64,000 nt of DNA from Channa striata. Lineage: Eukaryota; Chordata; Actinopteri; Anabantiformes; Channidae. Where the stretch lies: assembly GCA_033026295.1 (NCBI GenBank), contig CM065172.1, positions 14,751,165 through 14,815,164 of the forward strand. The letters are read 5' to 3'. Shown one piece after another: positions 41,001 through 50,915 of this stretch; within the stretch, counting starts at the first letter, position 1, and every line of letters starts with the position of its first letter. The translations under genes were made by a program, and so were the position numbers. The notes beneath the pieces were generated by a model, which was not told the origin of the DNA, did not search any database, and saw only the letters and a program-made list of their open reading frames with translations.

Positions 41001-43637
41001 ATGACCTGGCGGTCATCCCTCTTGATAATTATTTCCAGTGGATGACAGCAGGAGGAACTGCATTTCATTGAGTTGATGACAGACACAGAAAAACTGTTTA
41101 CCTTTCCCTGTTTTACTCTGCATCATCCTCTCTGTTTCTGTTCTCTCTTCCTCTCTCTATCTCCGCAGCTGTCATTTTTTTTTTCTCACCCCCTCATAAT
41201 CTGATGATGCTGTCATCACTCGCAGAGAGAGTGTGTTTGTTTGAGAGAAGCATGGATGTGCTGCTCCCGCACATCTTTTAACAAGGACTTTTAACTGTGA
41301 CGAATGCATCACGGAGATAGGAAGAAACTCTTGTTATCTGTAAACGGATTGATGGCAGACCATCGCTGCTCATGATTCAGCCCACCTGCCTCGTTGCTAC
41401 TGTATCACAGTCAACACAGTGCTGCCCTAGAACCACGTGCAGCTTAGTTAGATCAATGACACGTCTTGCGCATTGGCAGATTAAATGAAAATGTGTTTAT
41501 GACTACATAGCCAGTACCAGTAACCGTGTGGCTGGGCTCCACTGCCTTGAGCTAAGCAATTAGTCTTTGTCTGTAGTGTTTTTCTCTCATCCTGCCCAGT
41601 GGTTGATTTTCCAAGTTACAAGCCGCCACGCAATTTATGACTTCTATCATGAACTGTGGAAATGTTGTTTGTCCAGGTTGTGCCAACTGGTGCCTTGAAC
41701 ACTTAGTGCCACTGTGGCATTTGAAAGTAATGGATGATTCGACAGAAATAGTCTCGATTAGCAGATTGGCAAAACTCGAGAGTTGGCCTGTTGTGATAAA
41801 GGAAACCTCCTTAATAACAGGAGACATTCCAGAAAGCCACATAAGGCTGTTGTTTTATGTTTGTTCTCATAAACATCCTCCTCAGTGACAACTGTTCGAG
41901 GCATGAATCACAAAAGGATATCAAACAACTTCTTTGTTTATATACAGTATGTTGGAAATATGTGTCTGGAATTGTGGCGGTTGTTTCTTTTACATTTGCC
42001 TAAATTCATTTGGAAGACCGTTGTCATTATTTGGCACGATTGCCTTCCAGTTCTCTTATTCAGCTATAATCAGGATGTCTCCCATACACCACGTCTTCTG
42101 CATGAATACTTAAAAGGAAAGCAGCTCCCTGTCATGTTCACGTCAAAGCGCAACGAGCCTCACATACCACTTTGAGACTTCCTGTTTCATCAGTACCATA
42201 TGGATTGCCTTTTCCCCACAGTTTGATACAGCCTGTATGTTAGTATGTAAAATCCATTAAACTGTCTCTGCAGGCATTTCACTCTGGGCCCCATCTGTTA
42301 TCTGCAAATGTCGCTGAAAATTTGAAGTTTCCTGTTCAGCAAGTACACTATTTTTTTGTAGCAGTGTGGCTCGCTTGCAGTAAAAGCATAAAATAAACAG
42401 GGCCACCGCATGCAAACTGTGTTCACGTGCAGGAGCATCTCACGGTGGAACATTTTTGTTTGAGCGTTTGTGTGAAAGGGTCAGAGAGATAGCAGACAGA
42501 TTGTGATCCAGCGTTGTAGTAATCCTGTAAATCAGAGGTGTTCTCCAAACCACTCTGACCCCTGTGCTCCTGCGCTGCAGTGTTTACGCTGGCTTCACCA
42601 GCATTAAACACAAGCCACATATTTTTAACATTAGGATCCTCCCGGCTCACCCTGGGCCAAGTAAATAGTGAGCTGCCCGTCAGCTTGGATCAATCAGCTC
42701 GCTGCCCTGTTTGGACTAGCTCCATATATGTGTGAATGTGTGGGGGGGTATGATTGTGTTCACTGAAGCTAAAACATATCACAAGTAGGTCTTTTTTTTT
42801 GTTGTTGTTGTTGTTTTTTTCAGACAGCTCTCTCCATTCAACCAAAATTACTTGATGGTTTTGCTGATACAAAGCAAACTAACATTGGGCCAGTGGTTTA
42901 ACCACAGTTATTGTTTAAAAGTGGAAAAGTGAAACCTTCTAAACTTTTATCAAAAACATGAATGTACCGTGTACCATCCCTGGTAGACTGCATAGTGATA
43001 GTTTTCATTGGAAAAACACTAAAAATGATTTAATATGACATTAGTTATTTTTAATGAGGACAGAACCAGAGAAGTGTTGATACATGTCAGCTCCTTGATT
43101 GGCGTTAAATTCCTGTCTCAGCAGGCAACACTGACCTCTTCTGGTTTCATGCACGACACATGGAGGATTTTAGTGCATAGTGTGTTCTCCAAGACATGGG
43201 TACTAGAAATGATTTAATAAAAACTAGATAATCTCTTTTTGCAATGATTATTACGAATCAAGCTACATTTCAGGATGAACACAAGTAAACATTGTGCTGC
43301 ACAGAACACTGCAGGTGATTGAAAAATATAGACATACCAGTTTTAACTCACCTTCTCAGTGTTTGTATGAGAGGGTGTGTGTATGTTTGCACATCATAAC
43401 ATCTAAGCATGAAAACTTTTCATAAAAGCTGCCTTTTCTGCATGCCCACATATGATTGTAGAGCATGTGTGTCTACAAAGGCTGTTTGCATGTGTAAAAG
43501 AATTTTCTGTGTGCACACCTGTTCCTGTCCCAAATTAAAGAAGCATGTTGGACCATTTTACCTTCAGTTTCTATGTAACATTTAATGAGGTGTGAAATGC
43601 CACCCATTCCAGTGTACAAAGAGTCCAGGCTTAAACA

Positions 43638-43660
43638 TGTGTGTGTGTGTGTGTGTGTGT
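43638..43660. repeat. (TG)n microsatellite
   Basis: About eleven perfect TG units. It lies about 400 bp upstream of the candidate NGF 5' exon. Confidence 0.92.
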
Positions 43661-44061
43661 TCTTTGTCTGAAACAAGGTCAGATAATGATAAACTGTTTA
43701 TATCTGGGAGAGCAGAGGTGGTCAAGGGAAGAACGATGAAGTCAGTTTGAGTTTTGCAATGCTCTCAGAATCCTCTCATCTCCATTGTTATACAGGCTCA
43801 CCAATGCTGTTCAGGCACATTGTGTTTCCTAGTATATCAGTCTGAAACAAGGCAGGTGGCTATGCTGGTCAAGTGATAAAGAATATAGCTTAGTTCACTA
43901 AAAAAAGCATAAGGGATGAGGATAACTTCTTTATCAGAAAATAAAATATGCATTCAGCAAATGTACCTCCTATCTAAATTTCGGTTTGTTTAAAGAATCC
44001 TGAAGTGTTGTAAATGTTTTGTTGCTTTTTGATGTTTGATTTGAAGCTCTGCCTTTTACAG

Positions 44062-44169
44062 AGCTGAGGTTCAGGGGGTCCAGATGGCAGGCATGAGGGG
44101 CCCGGTCTGCACTGGAGTCTGGCTCTAGAGTCCGCAGGGGCTCCAACTTCAACTGGACACATTCCACAG
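44062..44169 (+). other. Candidate 5' untranslated exon of the NGF gene
   Basis: A GC-richer 108-bp island in AT-rich sequence is bounded by a good acceptor (GCCTTTTACAG) and a good donor (CACAG followed by GTATGC). Joined to 46088 it would give the last 5' UTR exon, as in mammals, where the precursor is encoded mainly in one exon preceded by leader exons. In frame with the NGF start, the exon has a stop at 44094-44096 and no later ATG, so translation would still begin at 46099. It contains a 14-codon upstream ORF from ATG 44084 to TAG 44126-44128. I see only faint resemblance to the mammalian leader exon around the ATGGCA. No transcript evidence is available. Confidence 0.45.
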
Positions 44170-46087
44170 GTATGCAAAAGTTGCCATACAACAAAGATCA
44201 AAAATCAAGATCAACAACAAAGACCAAAGATGTTCTGTGCTGGTGAAAACAGAGCTAAAACATGCCACTGAATGTAGCACCAGCATTACGATTCAATCAA
44301 CCACTCTGCTCCATTCAGCTCTTTTCCCTGCTTCACTATGATCTTCTCCTGTAAAATCTAAGTAATCCTAAATTAGATTTTTTTCATTTAACTTTACTCT
44401 GTTATCAACAAATGCACTTCTTACTAGTTTTTATCAAGTTAGAGGAATAAAAAAAATCTTTGCTCATTGTTTTTGAGAAACGCTAACTTAAAAAAAATCA
44501 AATACAGTGTCAACAAATGAGGCAATAACACTACTTAACCAATGAGAGGCAGCAATGTACAAAAAGCTGCTTAGTCTGCTGGGAAGGATTTTAGATATTA
44601 ACAGGGTCATAAAGGTACATATTAATAGAGTCAAAGCATTATGGTGAAATTCATAAAACCTGTGCAATTGACTATTGATGCTATTTTGCTCTTTGAAAAT
44701 CCTCTATTGACGTTCGGGAAGATGGACCTAAAAAGTATTTCCTGTTTGTGTATTACAATGGTAGGATTGATCTGAGCATAGATAATTACAGGTAATTCAC
44801 AAAAGATGCATTTTTAGATGGAATAACTGGGACGGTCAGGCTCTATCCACCTTAGCAGTGCAGTATATAATAGCATCAGTGTGGTAGAGTGTAGTTTTGT
44901 TAAAATAGTGAGGCGCTTTCATTAATTTTGGGGCAGGGGGCATTTTCAACAAACCATGACTGAAGACGATGTGACCAAAGTAGAAAGTCATGTATGACAG
45001 AAGTTTGAAATATTACACAAGTAATCCTTACTTTAATTTTTTAAGGTAACATTATTTGAAAGACAACACACAGTACGCTCAATTTGAAATTACTTTGTTT
45101 GAAATTATAATTCTCAGTACTCCATACTGAGTTATGAGTACACCCTACGTACAGTACAAGTACTGTACACTGTTGTTTTAATTGTGTAAACTAAATAACT
45201 ACATGTGTACTACACTTATAGTTTTTAATAAGTAGAAATAGAATTCCTATTCAAGTTTACTTATATTTTTCAAGGCAGACGATTTGCATGCTTTTTGCAA
45301 GTAAGTTACTAATCAGAATTTACAGTGATATGCAACACGGTACACCACACAGGCACACATTATGAAATTACAACAAATAACAATGCAACATTTTGCAATA
45401 TTTTGCAATACTGCCAGTGCTTTTGTGTGAGTCTGACTTTACAGGAAGCATTGACAGCATATCTGCACAAAAAGATACTTTTAGAAGTGTCTTTCTATTA
45501 AAAATATTTGAAAAACAGTTACATATGGCAGCTCAAATGGGAGGAAACCATTCTTTACTAATATGTGGAACAAGGCATCCTCCTTTATGATGTACAACTA
45601 CAGCTGTGAGTAATTCGATTATGATTTATGATTATTAGCAAATCTGGCAGGTTGGAGATATTGACAAGGACTTGAGCAAGTATATCAAACATACAGGGAG
45701 GTTCGGTGGGAATGACTCTGTTCTCTGAGTGAGGTGTTATTGACTTCATGCAGTGCAAAGAAGAGAATGAATCCCACCTAATAAACATATATATGAATAG
45801 AAAGAATGATTTAATCAGCAATGGAAAATATAACAATGAAGGAGGTTATGCAGGTAGTTACATGGCAATAATCAAAAAAGTAAAGGTGCAATCCTGTAGG
45901 TCAATATATGACGAGAACTTACTTTATATCAATGGGGAAAAAATTTTGGTCTGATTGTACCTTCAAATTAAGTAAATCGTTGAAATTACTTATTTCCTCT
46001 GATCAACACTAAATTTTAATTTTCTTACAGAGGGTATCTTAGAGACCAGTATGACACTATCTTAAACAGTTTTTTCTCTGTGTCCAG
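44170..46087 (+). other. Presumed intron upstream of the NGF coding exon
   Basis: AT-rich sequence of about 1.9 kb. Its right boundary is a good acceptor: a pyrimidine-rich tract (TTTTTTCTCTGTGTCCAG) ending at 46087. The left boundary depends on the candidate exon at 44062-44169. It contains a 9-bp palindrome at 45149-45168 (GTACAGTAC, AA, GTACTGTAC) and no recognisable coding exon. Confidence 0.5.
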
Positions 46088-46098
46088 GACGTGTGCCC

Positions 46099-46989
46099 AT
46101 GAGGTCCTCACCACTGGTCCTGCTCCTCCTGATCGGCGTCCAGGCTGTACTGAACATGGGAGGTGGATTGGCCTGGAGTGCCGGGACAGCCAACCACAAA
46201 GTAGGACAGCAGGCAGCAGCCAATCACAGAGCAGGACAGCAGCACGCAGCGCCCGGTGACCACCTTCCTGAACGCCATTCTTCCCAGGAGCATCATAGGA
46301 CCAGCCACCACAGGACCAAGAGGCCCCATCGAGCGGCTTCGCACACCCAGAACAGGAGCACTGTCGTTGGGCACTCTGCATCTGATTCACCCCCTGACCC
46401 CTCCCTCCCAGTTGTGGACCCCAAGCTCTTCTCCAAGAGACGTTACCGCCCCTCACCCCGTGTTGTGTTCAGCGAGGTGCCACCGTCACATGATGCCCTG
46501 GAAGGCGAGGGCTATGACAATGAAGGGGTGAGGGGAGTGAGGGTAAGACGAAGAGCAGGGTCGCACACCATGCACAGAGGAGAGTACTCAGTATGTGACA
46601 GCATAAACACCTGGGTGGGCAACCTGACACGAGCCACAGATATAGCTGGGAATGAGGTTACAGTGCTGCCTAATGTCACAATCAACAACGTGGTGAAGAA
46701 GCAGTTCTTCTACGAGACCACCTGCCGATCCCCCACGCACAGAGGCTCGGCGATTGTGAGTGGGGGAAGGTCGGGGGGACGGGGTGGTAAACAGGGCAAC
46801 AAATCAGGAAACTCTGGGTGTCTTGGCATTGATAGTCGCCACTGGAACTCCTACTGCACCAACACACACATATTTGTAAGTGCCCTGACCATCTACAAGG
46901 AACGGACAGCGTGGCGTTTCATCCGCATCAACGCTGCATGTGTGTGTGTCCTCAGCAGGAAGTCATGGGCGGGACGAATGGGGCACTGA
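46099..46989 (+). CDS. ngf: Nerve growth factor precursor, neurotrophin-6-type
   Basis: This 296-residue secreted neurotrophin precursor lies in a single exon that begins after an acceptor AG at 46087. The ATG at 46099 has a weak context, but it gives the expected signal peptide (about residues 1-16, hydrophobic LVLLLLIGVQA). The prodomain carries the conserved block VVDPKLFSKRR with SPRVVFS (106-125). A furin-type RVRR(R) at 148-152 releases a mature chain starting near 153. The mature domain has all six knot cysteines (166, 209, 241, 253, 281, 283), plus HRGEYSVCDS, IDSRHWNSYC and AWRFIRINAACVCVLSRK, which mark NGF rather than BDNF or NT-3. C209 and C241 are 31 residues apart, against 9 in mammalian NGF. 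The extra 22 residues are Gly-rich and basic, as reported for fish NT-6. Such ligands act on TrkA and p75 receptors. The nearby tspan2 gene supports orthology. Which teleost duplicate it is (ngfa or ngfb) remains unresolved. Confidence 0.95.
   Translation: MRSSPLVLLLLIGVQAVLNMGGGLAWSAGTANHKVGQQAAANHRAGQQHAAPGDHLPERHSSQEHHRTSHHRTKRPHRAASHTQNRSTVVGHSASDSPPDPSLPVVDPKLFSKRRYRPSPRVVFSEVPPSHDALEGEGYDNEGVRGVRVRRRAGSHTMHRGEYSVCDSINTWVGNLTRATDIAGNEVTVLPNVTINNVVKKQFFYETTCRSPTHRGSAIVSGGRSGGRGGKQGNKSGNSGCLGIDSRHWNSYCTNTHIFVSALTIYKERTAWRFIRINAACVCVLSRKSWAGRMGH
46189..46248 (+). repeat. 30-bp in-frame tandem duplication in the NGF prodomain
   Basis: Two adjacent 30-base units (46189-46218 and 46219-46248) match at 24 of 30 positions. 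They encode ANHKVGQQAA and ANHRAGQQHA (residues 31-50). The reading frame is kept, and most changes leave the Asn-His-basic and Gly-Gln-Gln pattern intact. The unit lies just after the signal peptide, in the poorly conserved part of the prodomain. Confidence 0.85.
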
Positions 46990-47123
46990 CTGAGGAGAAC
47001 GACACCTGACCACTGAACTATGAACCAAGCACACACATTTCTCCTAAACAGCCACTGCAGCTTTATTGCCAATACTGTAATCCTCGTCTCCACCTCAAAA
47101 CATTCACCATAGTATTCAACCCA

Positions 47124-47127
47124 CTCA

Positions 47128-47174
<47 letters not shown>

Positions 47175-47180
47175 ACACAC
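47124..47180. repeat. (CA)n microsatellite in the NGF 3' UTR
   Basis: About 25 CA units with a few CT interruptions lie about 140 bases after the NGF stop codon. If transcribed, the RNA would carry a CA-repeat of the kind bound by hnRNP L in other transcripts. Such binding is known for CA repeats generally and not shown here. Confidence 0.92.
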
Positions 47181-47383
47181 TCAGCAACAGTTTCATCTAT
47201 CCAGCCCTTTGGTCCCTGACCCTACCTCAGTCCAAGAAGTCCTGGTTGTTTTAAGTTATAAGGACTGCATGTCATATTTATGGTTTATACAGTCAAATAT
47301 GAAAATATATACAGTATGTATATATATACAAATGAATTCAAGCTTTTATTGTTGTTATTGTTGTGTTGTTGAAGCTGTTATTT

Positions 47384-47389
47384 ATTAAA
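47384..47389 (+). promoter_or_regulatory. Likely NGF polyadenylation signal (ATTAAA)
   Basis: This is the common variant hexamer. It is followed within about 20-35 bases by a GT-rich stretch and is the best candidate downstream of the NGF stop codon. Confidence 0.55.
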
Positions 47390-47842
47390 CACCTCAGTAC
47401 TTGCCTGGTTTGTTGTGTCAGTTTTATACGGTGCTAAACATAATATGTTTATGTGAGTAATTCCTGAAGTGTCTGTTTGAAATGTAAAAAGATCAGCAAT
47501 ATAAATACACATGCAGCTTTATGACTTTAATCTGCTGTTGCCCTCAACTCCACTGTAGGCTGGTTTTGAACGCATCTTTTAGCCTATTGTTTTGGTTTCG
47601 CACCTCCAAAATTTACTGTTCAGTCGATTCCAGTGAGCACTACAACACTACGCAGCAGACAGATTAATGTGTAGACTAGTTGTTGAAAGTATTTTGATAA
47701 TGTGCCAAACAGAGCCACCTATTTCCTGTTTCCACTGGACTGGTACACTGGCCTGAAATACATTAATACATTAATTTAATGCTGCTTTGCTTCTGACTAG
47801 TGTATAAATGGGCAGACAAGAGAAATCGAAGAGGAAAATTTG

Positions 47843-47865
47843 TTTTTTTTTTTTTTTTTTTTTTT
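47843..47865. repeat. T23 homopolymer
   Basis: An uninterrupted run of 23 T in the spacer after the NGF gene. It could be the reverse-complement poly(A) tail of an old retroposon, but nothing recognisable adjoins it. Confidence 0.9.
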
Positions 47866-50784
47866 GTGGTGATTAGTATCACAAAAGGTAATTCCGCTGC
47901 AAAACAAATAGTGATGCTTTCCTTTTTTTTCTTATCACTTTGCTTTCACCTTATTAAATACTGTTGAGTGTTACCTCTTTAAACCCCTAAAAAGTGTATA
48001 TTTGCAACAATTGATTATGGAAAAAATCTGAAAAATAATTTTAAGATTGAAACAGCATACAGACACGGGAATGTACTGAAAACGTCAACAAAAAACTAAC
48101 ACTCTCTAGCTGTCAAAAAAAGGCACTGAATCAACAACACCATTTACTCGTAGGGTTAAGTCGCCTTGATAAGTTAATTTCAGGTGATTGTTGGCCTCTA
48201 TTAGGATTGCAGCATATTTTTACTAGACGGGACAGAAGCCAGTGAGTAGGGTTGACTTCCAAGAATACAAAGATTCTCTTTACATTTTTAATCATCCCAG
48301 TTTCTTCAGAGGGTGAAGGTGTTTGAAGAATAATATTCGCATCGTATATGTTTGGAAGTCCAACTCTGGATTTTATACAAATTTTATACACATGAAGCAG
48401 GAAGACGGATTGGCTGAGGTATTTCCTGGAATATGTAAGAATTCCTGTCACGTTAGAAAAGTGCTGTAAACTCTGGGAAATGTCTATGAACCTGTGTGAA
48501 AAAAAATGGCACTGTCATACCAAATCTGGGTGCTGGGGCACCACACGCTGCCAGAACAGCATCACTGTTAATTGCCATAATCTACAAATCTTAGAAACAC
48601 TGTTTAACATCTCGCTCCACAATGTGCTATCGGTGCTCTGTCGGGCTTAGATCTAGTAACAAACAATGTTTCACATCATTGTTACAGTATGTGAAATGTG
48701 TTTTCCCCAAATAATAACATCATAGTAGTACTAATAATAATATTCATAATGATAGATATTTTATCGATTCCTAGGGGTCTAAGGTTGTTTTATATGTGAT
48801 TAGTTGTTAGATTCCCGAATCCTCTTGACCACACATCCAAGTGTCCTTAGAGAAGACACTGAAACCCCCATAAAATCATCCTCTATTTGCAGCTGTCATA
48901 CAAATATTTACCCATGAAGATCAATAAATTATCCATTATTTACATTCTAATTAATATTATTGGTTAGACAAGACAGGTGCATAAAAACTTTAACACCTAT
49001 ATTTCTATTAATATGAATACTAATACTATTAGGAAATGTGATTTCATCTTTATCTCATTTAACACTAGACATCTGTTTTTGAAAGAATATTCTCCCCTGT
49101 TGTGGTCAAAGAGAAAAACATACAGCTGTTAATATTTATAGATGTCAGTGCCAAAATGAATAAGCGGATCCTTTCAAATAGGCCTTTCACTCTCTGTCTC
49201 CCCACGAAGCTGAACCTGTATTTTCACGCCATCCCCTTGCAGGTGCCGGGCTGTACTCTCAACTTCACTAATGATGCTGCCTCACAGATAATGCCAAATG
49301 TTTTTATCAGCTGTGTGTGTGTGTGTTGCCAGGTAACCTCTCTGCAGCAATGCTGAAACTTCACAGTCTTCACAGAGGCAGAGAAAATAAATGAGTTGAG
49401 CATTAATCCTCTCCTGTTTGCCCAACCTCTTACATTTTCAGCTCAAGCATGCAAACTTGAATGACTATAGTGAATATATAGCCCTGCCCTGCATCAACAG
49501 CTGAGACCATATAAAATCCACTGTTTATTCCTTACTACATAAAGGCACAACTGCTTTCGTGAGTCTTCCTAAAAACAAACTATGACAGAGTTGACGTTTG
49601 ACCAGGAGATGGTGCTATGCTTCCACAGACAGAAGCACATTTCATTGTTACTGACTCAGTTGTGTTGTTAAAATTAAAGTGTCCTGATCCAGATTGTATT
49701 AACATCCCTGTCAAACTCTGTAACAGCCTGATTGTTGTTCTAAGATTCAGTTAAGTTACACATTAAATTATCACTGACCTGCACCAACAGATCACACAAG
49801 TCCCTCATCAATAATGACCTCAGGGCTGAGCGAACAGGTCCAGGCCGGGACCCAAAAATGGGTGTAACAGGCAAAAACAACTGCTATTACCGACCCCACC
49901 CATTTAGAGGCGAATGAGAAGGAAGAACTTTAATTAAATTGAAAAGATTACAATACGGGGCAGACACTTTTAAATGGTGGTCATAACATCCAGCAATTGT
50001 ACTGTCAACAACGGTAAAAATAATACAAAAAGGTCAATTTCACACAGTTCTATGAGTGTCCCATAAATAATCGTGTTGACCTGGATCTATTCTCATGGGA
50101 GTTACAGCTTTCATGCATATTTCTTGTTCACATGTTTCAATCCACATAGCAACTGAGCCACAACAACTAATAAGCCGGGACAGACTTTTGGCACTGCTCT
50201 GCTCTCCGTCCAAACTAAAAGAGTCTGTGCACAAACTTTGAGAGTTTTAGGTTCAGCTCATGCCTGCACGTGAGCCTGACTAAAAATTGCTACATATTAG
50301 TCATAATTCACATACACTCCCAAAGTATTTGTCGTGGCTCTTTTCAATCGTCTCTCCTCATCATACATTCCTGTCTGACTCCTCCTTCCCTAAAGCATCC
50401 AGCTTGGATACCACTCTGTTCCTCTATAAGGACATTTTCTAACCAGTGCCTAATATCCCAGTGATAAAATTAACTGCTCTCTGGATGTTCCCTCTGCTCT
50501 CCATGGCTGTGGGGAAAATATTTACGTTGAATATGCCGCTGCTGCTGAGTTACTTGCTGCTCCCAGTCACTGACAACACTGAGCATGAGCGGCTACTCTT
50601 TCCATTTCATTAATGATGGGTAGTTTGAAGGAGCTGGTGCTTTGAATAGGACAGGATTTTAACAATAATAAAATCATGTATCAAATGACAATTTACCTTT
50701 AGAGTATTAAAGTGTCCCATGATTTTTTTTTTTAATCCTACGGTGTTTTAGGGTGTTCATGGTCTGTTTTTTGTAGAGAGAGAT

Positions 50785-50915
50785 TTACATTTACATTTAA
50801 ATTTATATGTAGTCATTTGGCAAATGCTTTTATCCAAAGCGACTTTCAAGTGAGGTGCAAGGCAAGCAAAACTCTTAAGTCAAGGAGAAAACATCAAAGC
50901 AAAGTGCCAGAGATT
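50785..50915 (+). mobile_element. Copy of the dispersed repeat also seen at 27115-27250
   Basis: It contains TAGTCATTTGGCAAATGC (a head shared with 22400), then TTTTATCCAAAGCGACTTTC, AAGTGAGGTGCAAGGCAAG and ATCAAAGCAAAGTGCCAG (shared with 27130-27225). It is a non-coding interspersed repeat typical of teleosts. Confidence 0.65.

Larger units (their letters stand above)
34391..44061. other. Gene-free stretch immediately upstream of the candidate NGF 5' exon
   Basis: No family-recognisable exon is visible. Two of the longer chance frames of the window lie here: 39019-39483 on the + strand and 38217-38627 on the - strand. Neither shows a domain, a signal sequence or good splice sites. A G-rich patch with a GC box lies at 35075-35099 and a (GT)n tract at 43638-43660. 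A T run with GTT repeats lies near 42792-42820. A distal NGF promoter or enhancers may be located here, which is inference from the gene's usual long 5' structure. Confidence 0.55.
46990..47410 (+). other. NGF 3' untranslated region
   Basis: The region follows the TGA at 46987-46989. It contains a long CA tract at 47124-47180 and an AT-rich segment with TATATACAGTATGTATATAT at about 47308-47327. An ATTAAA lies at 47384-47389, followed by GT-rich sequence (TGGTTTGTTGTGTC), the usual downstream element. The cleavage position is inferred to lie near 47400-47410. Confidence 0.6.

Noticed and set aside
46093..46098. Extending the NGF start upstream to the GTG at 46093
   Set aside because: A vertebrate start at GTG is not expected. 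The ATG at 46099 gives a normal signal peptide directly.
46025..46456. 143-codon - strand frame and 88-codon - strand frame over the NGF gene
   Set aside because: Antisense shadows of the GC-rich NGF coding exon.
46756..46807. Possible mini-intron within the NGF insertion (GTGAGT at 46756, AG at 46794 or 46807)
   Set aside because: The resulting introns would be 39 or 52 nt, too short for a vertebrate, and the longer one breaks the reading frame. The observed 22-residue length matches NT-6.
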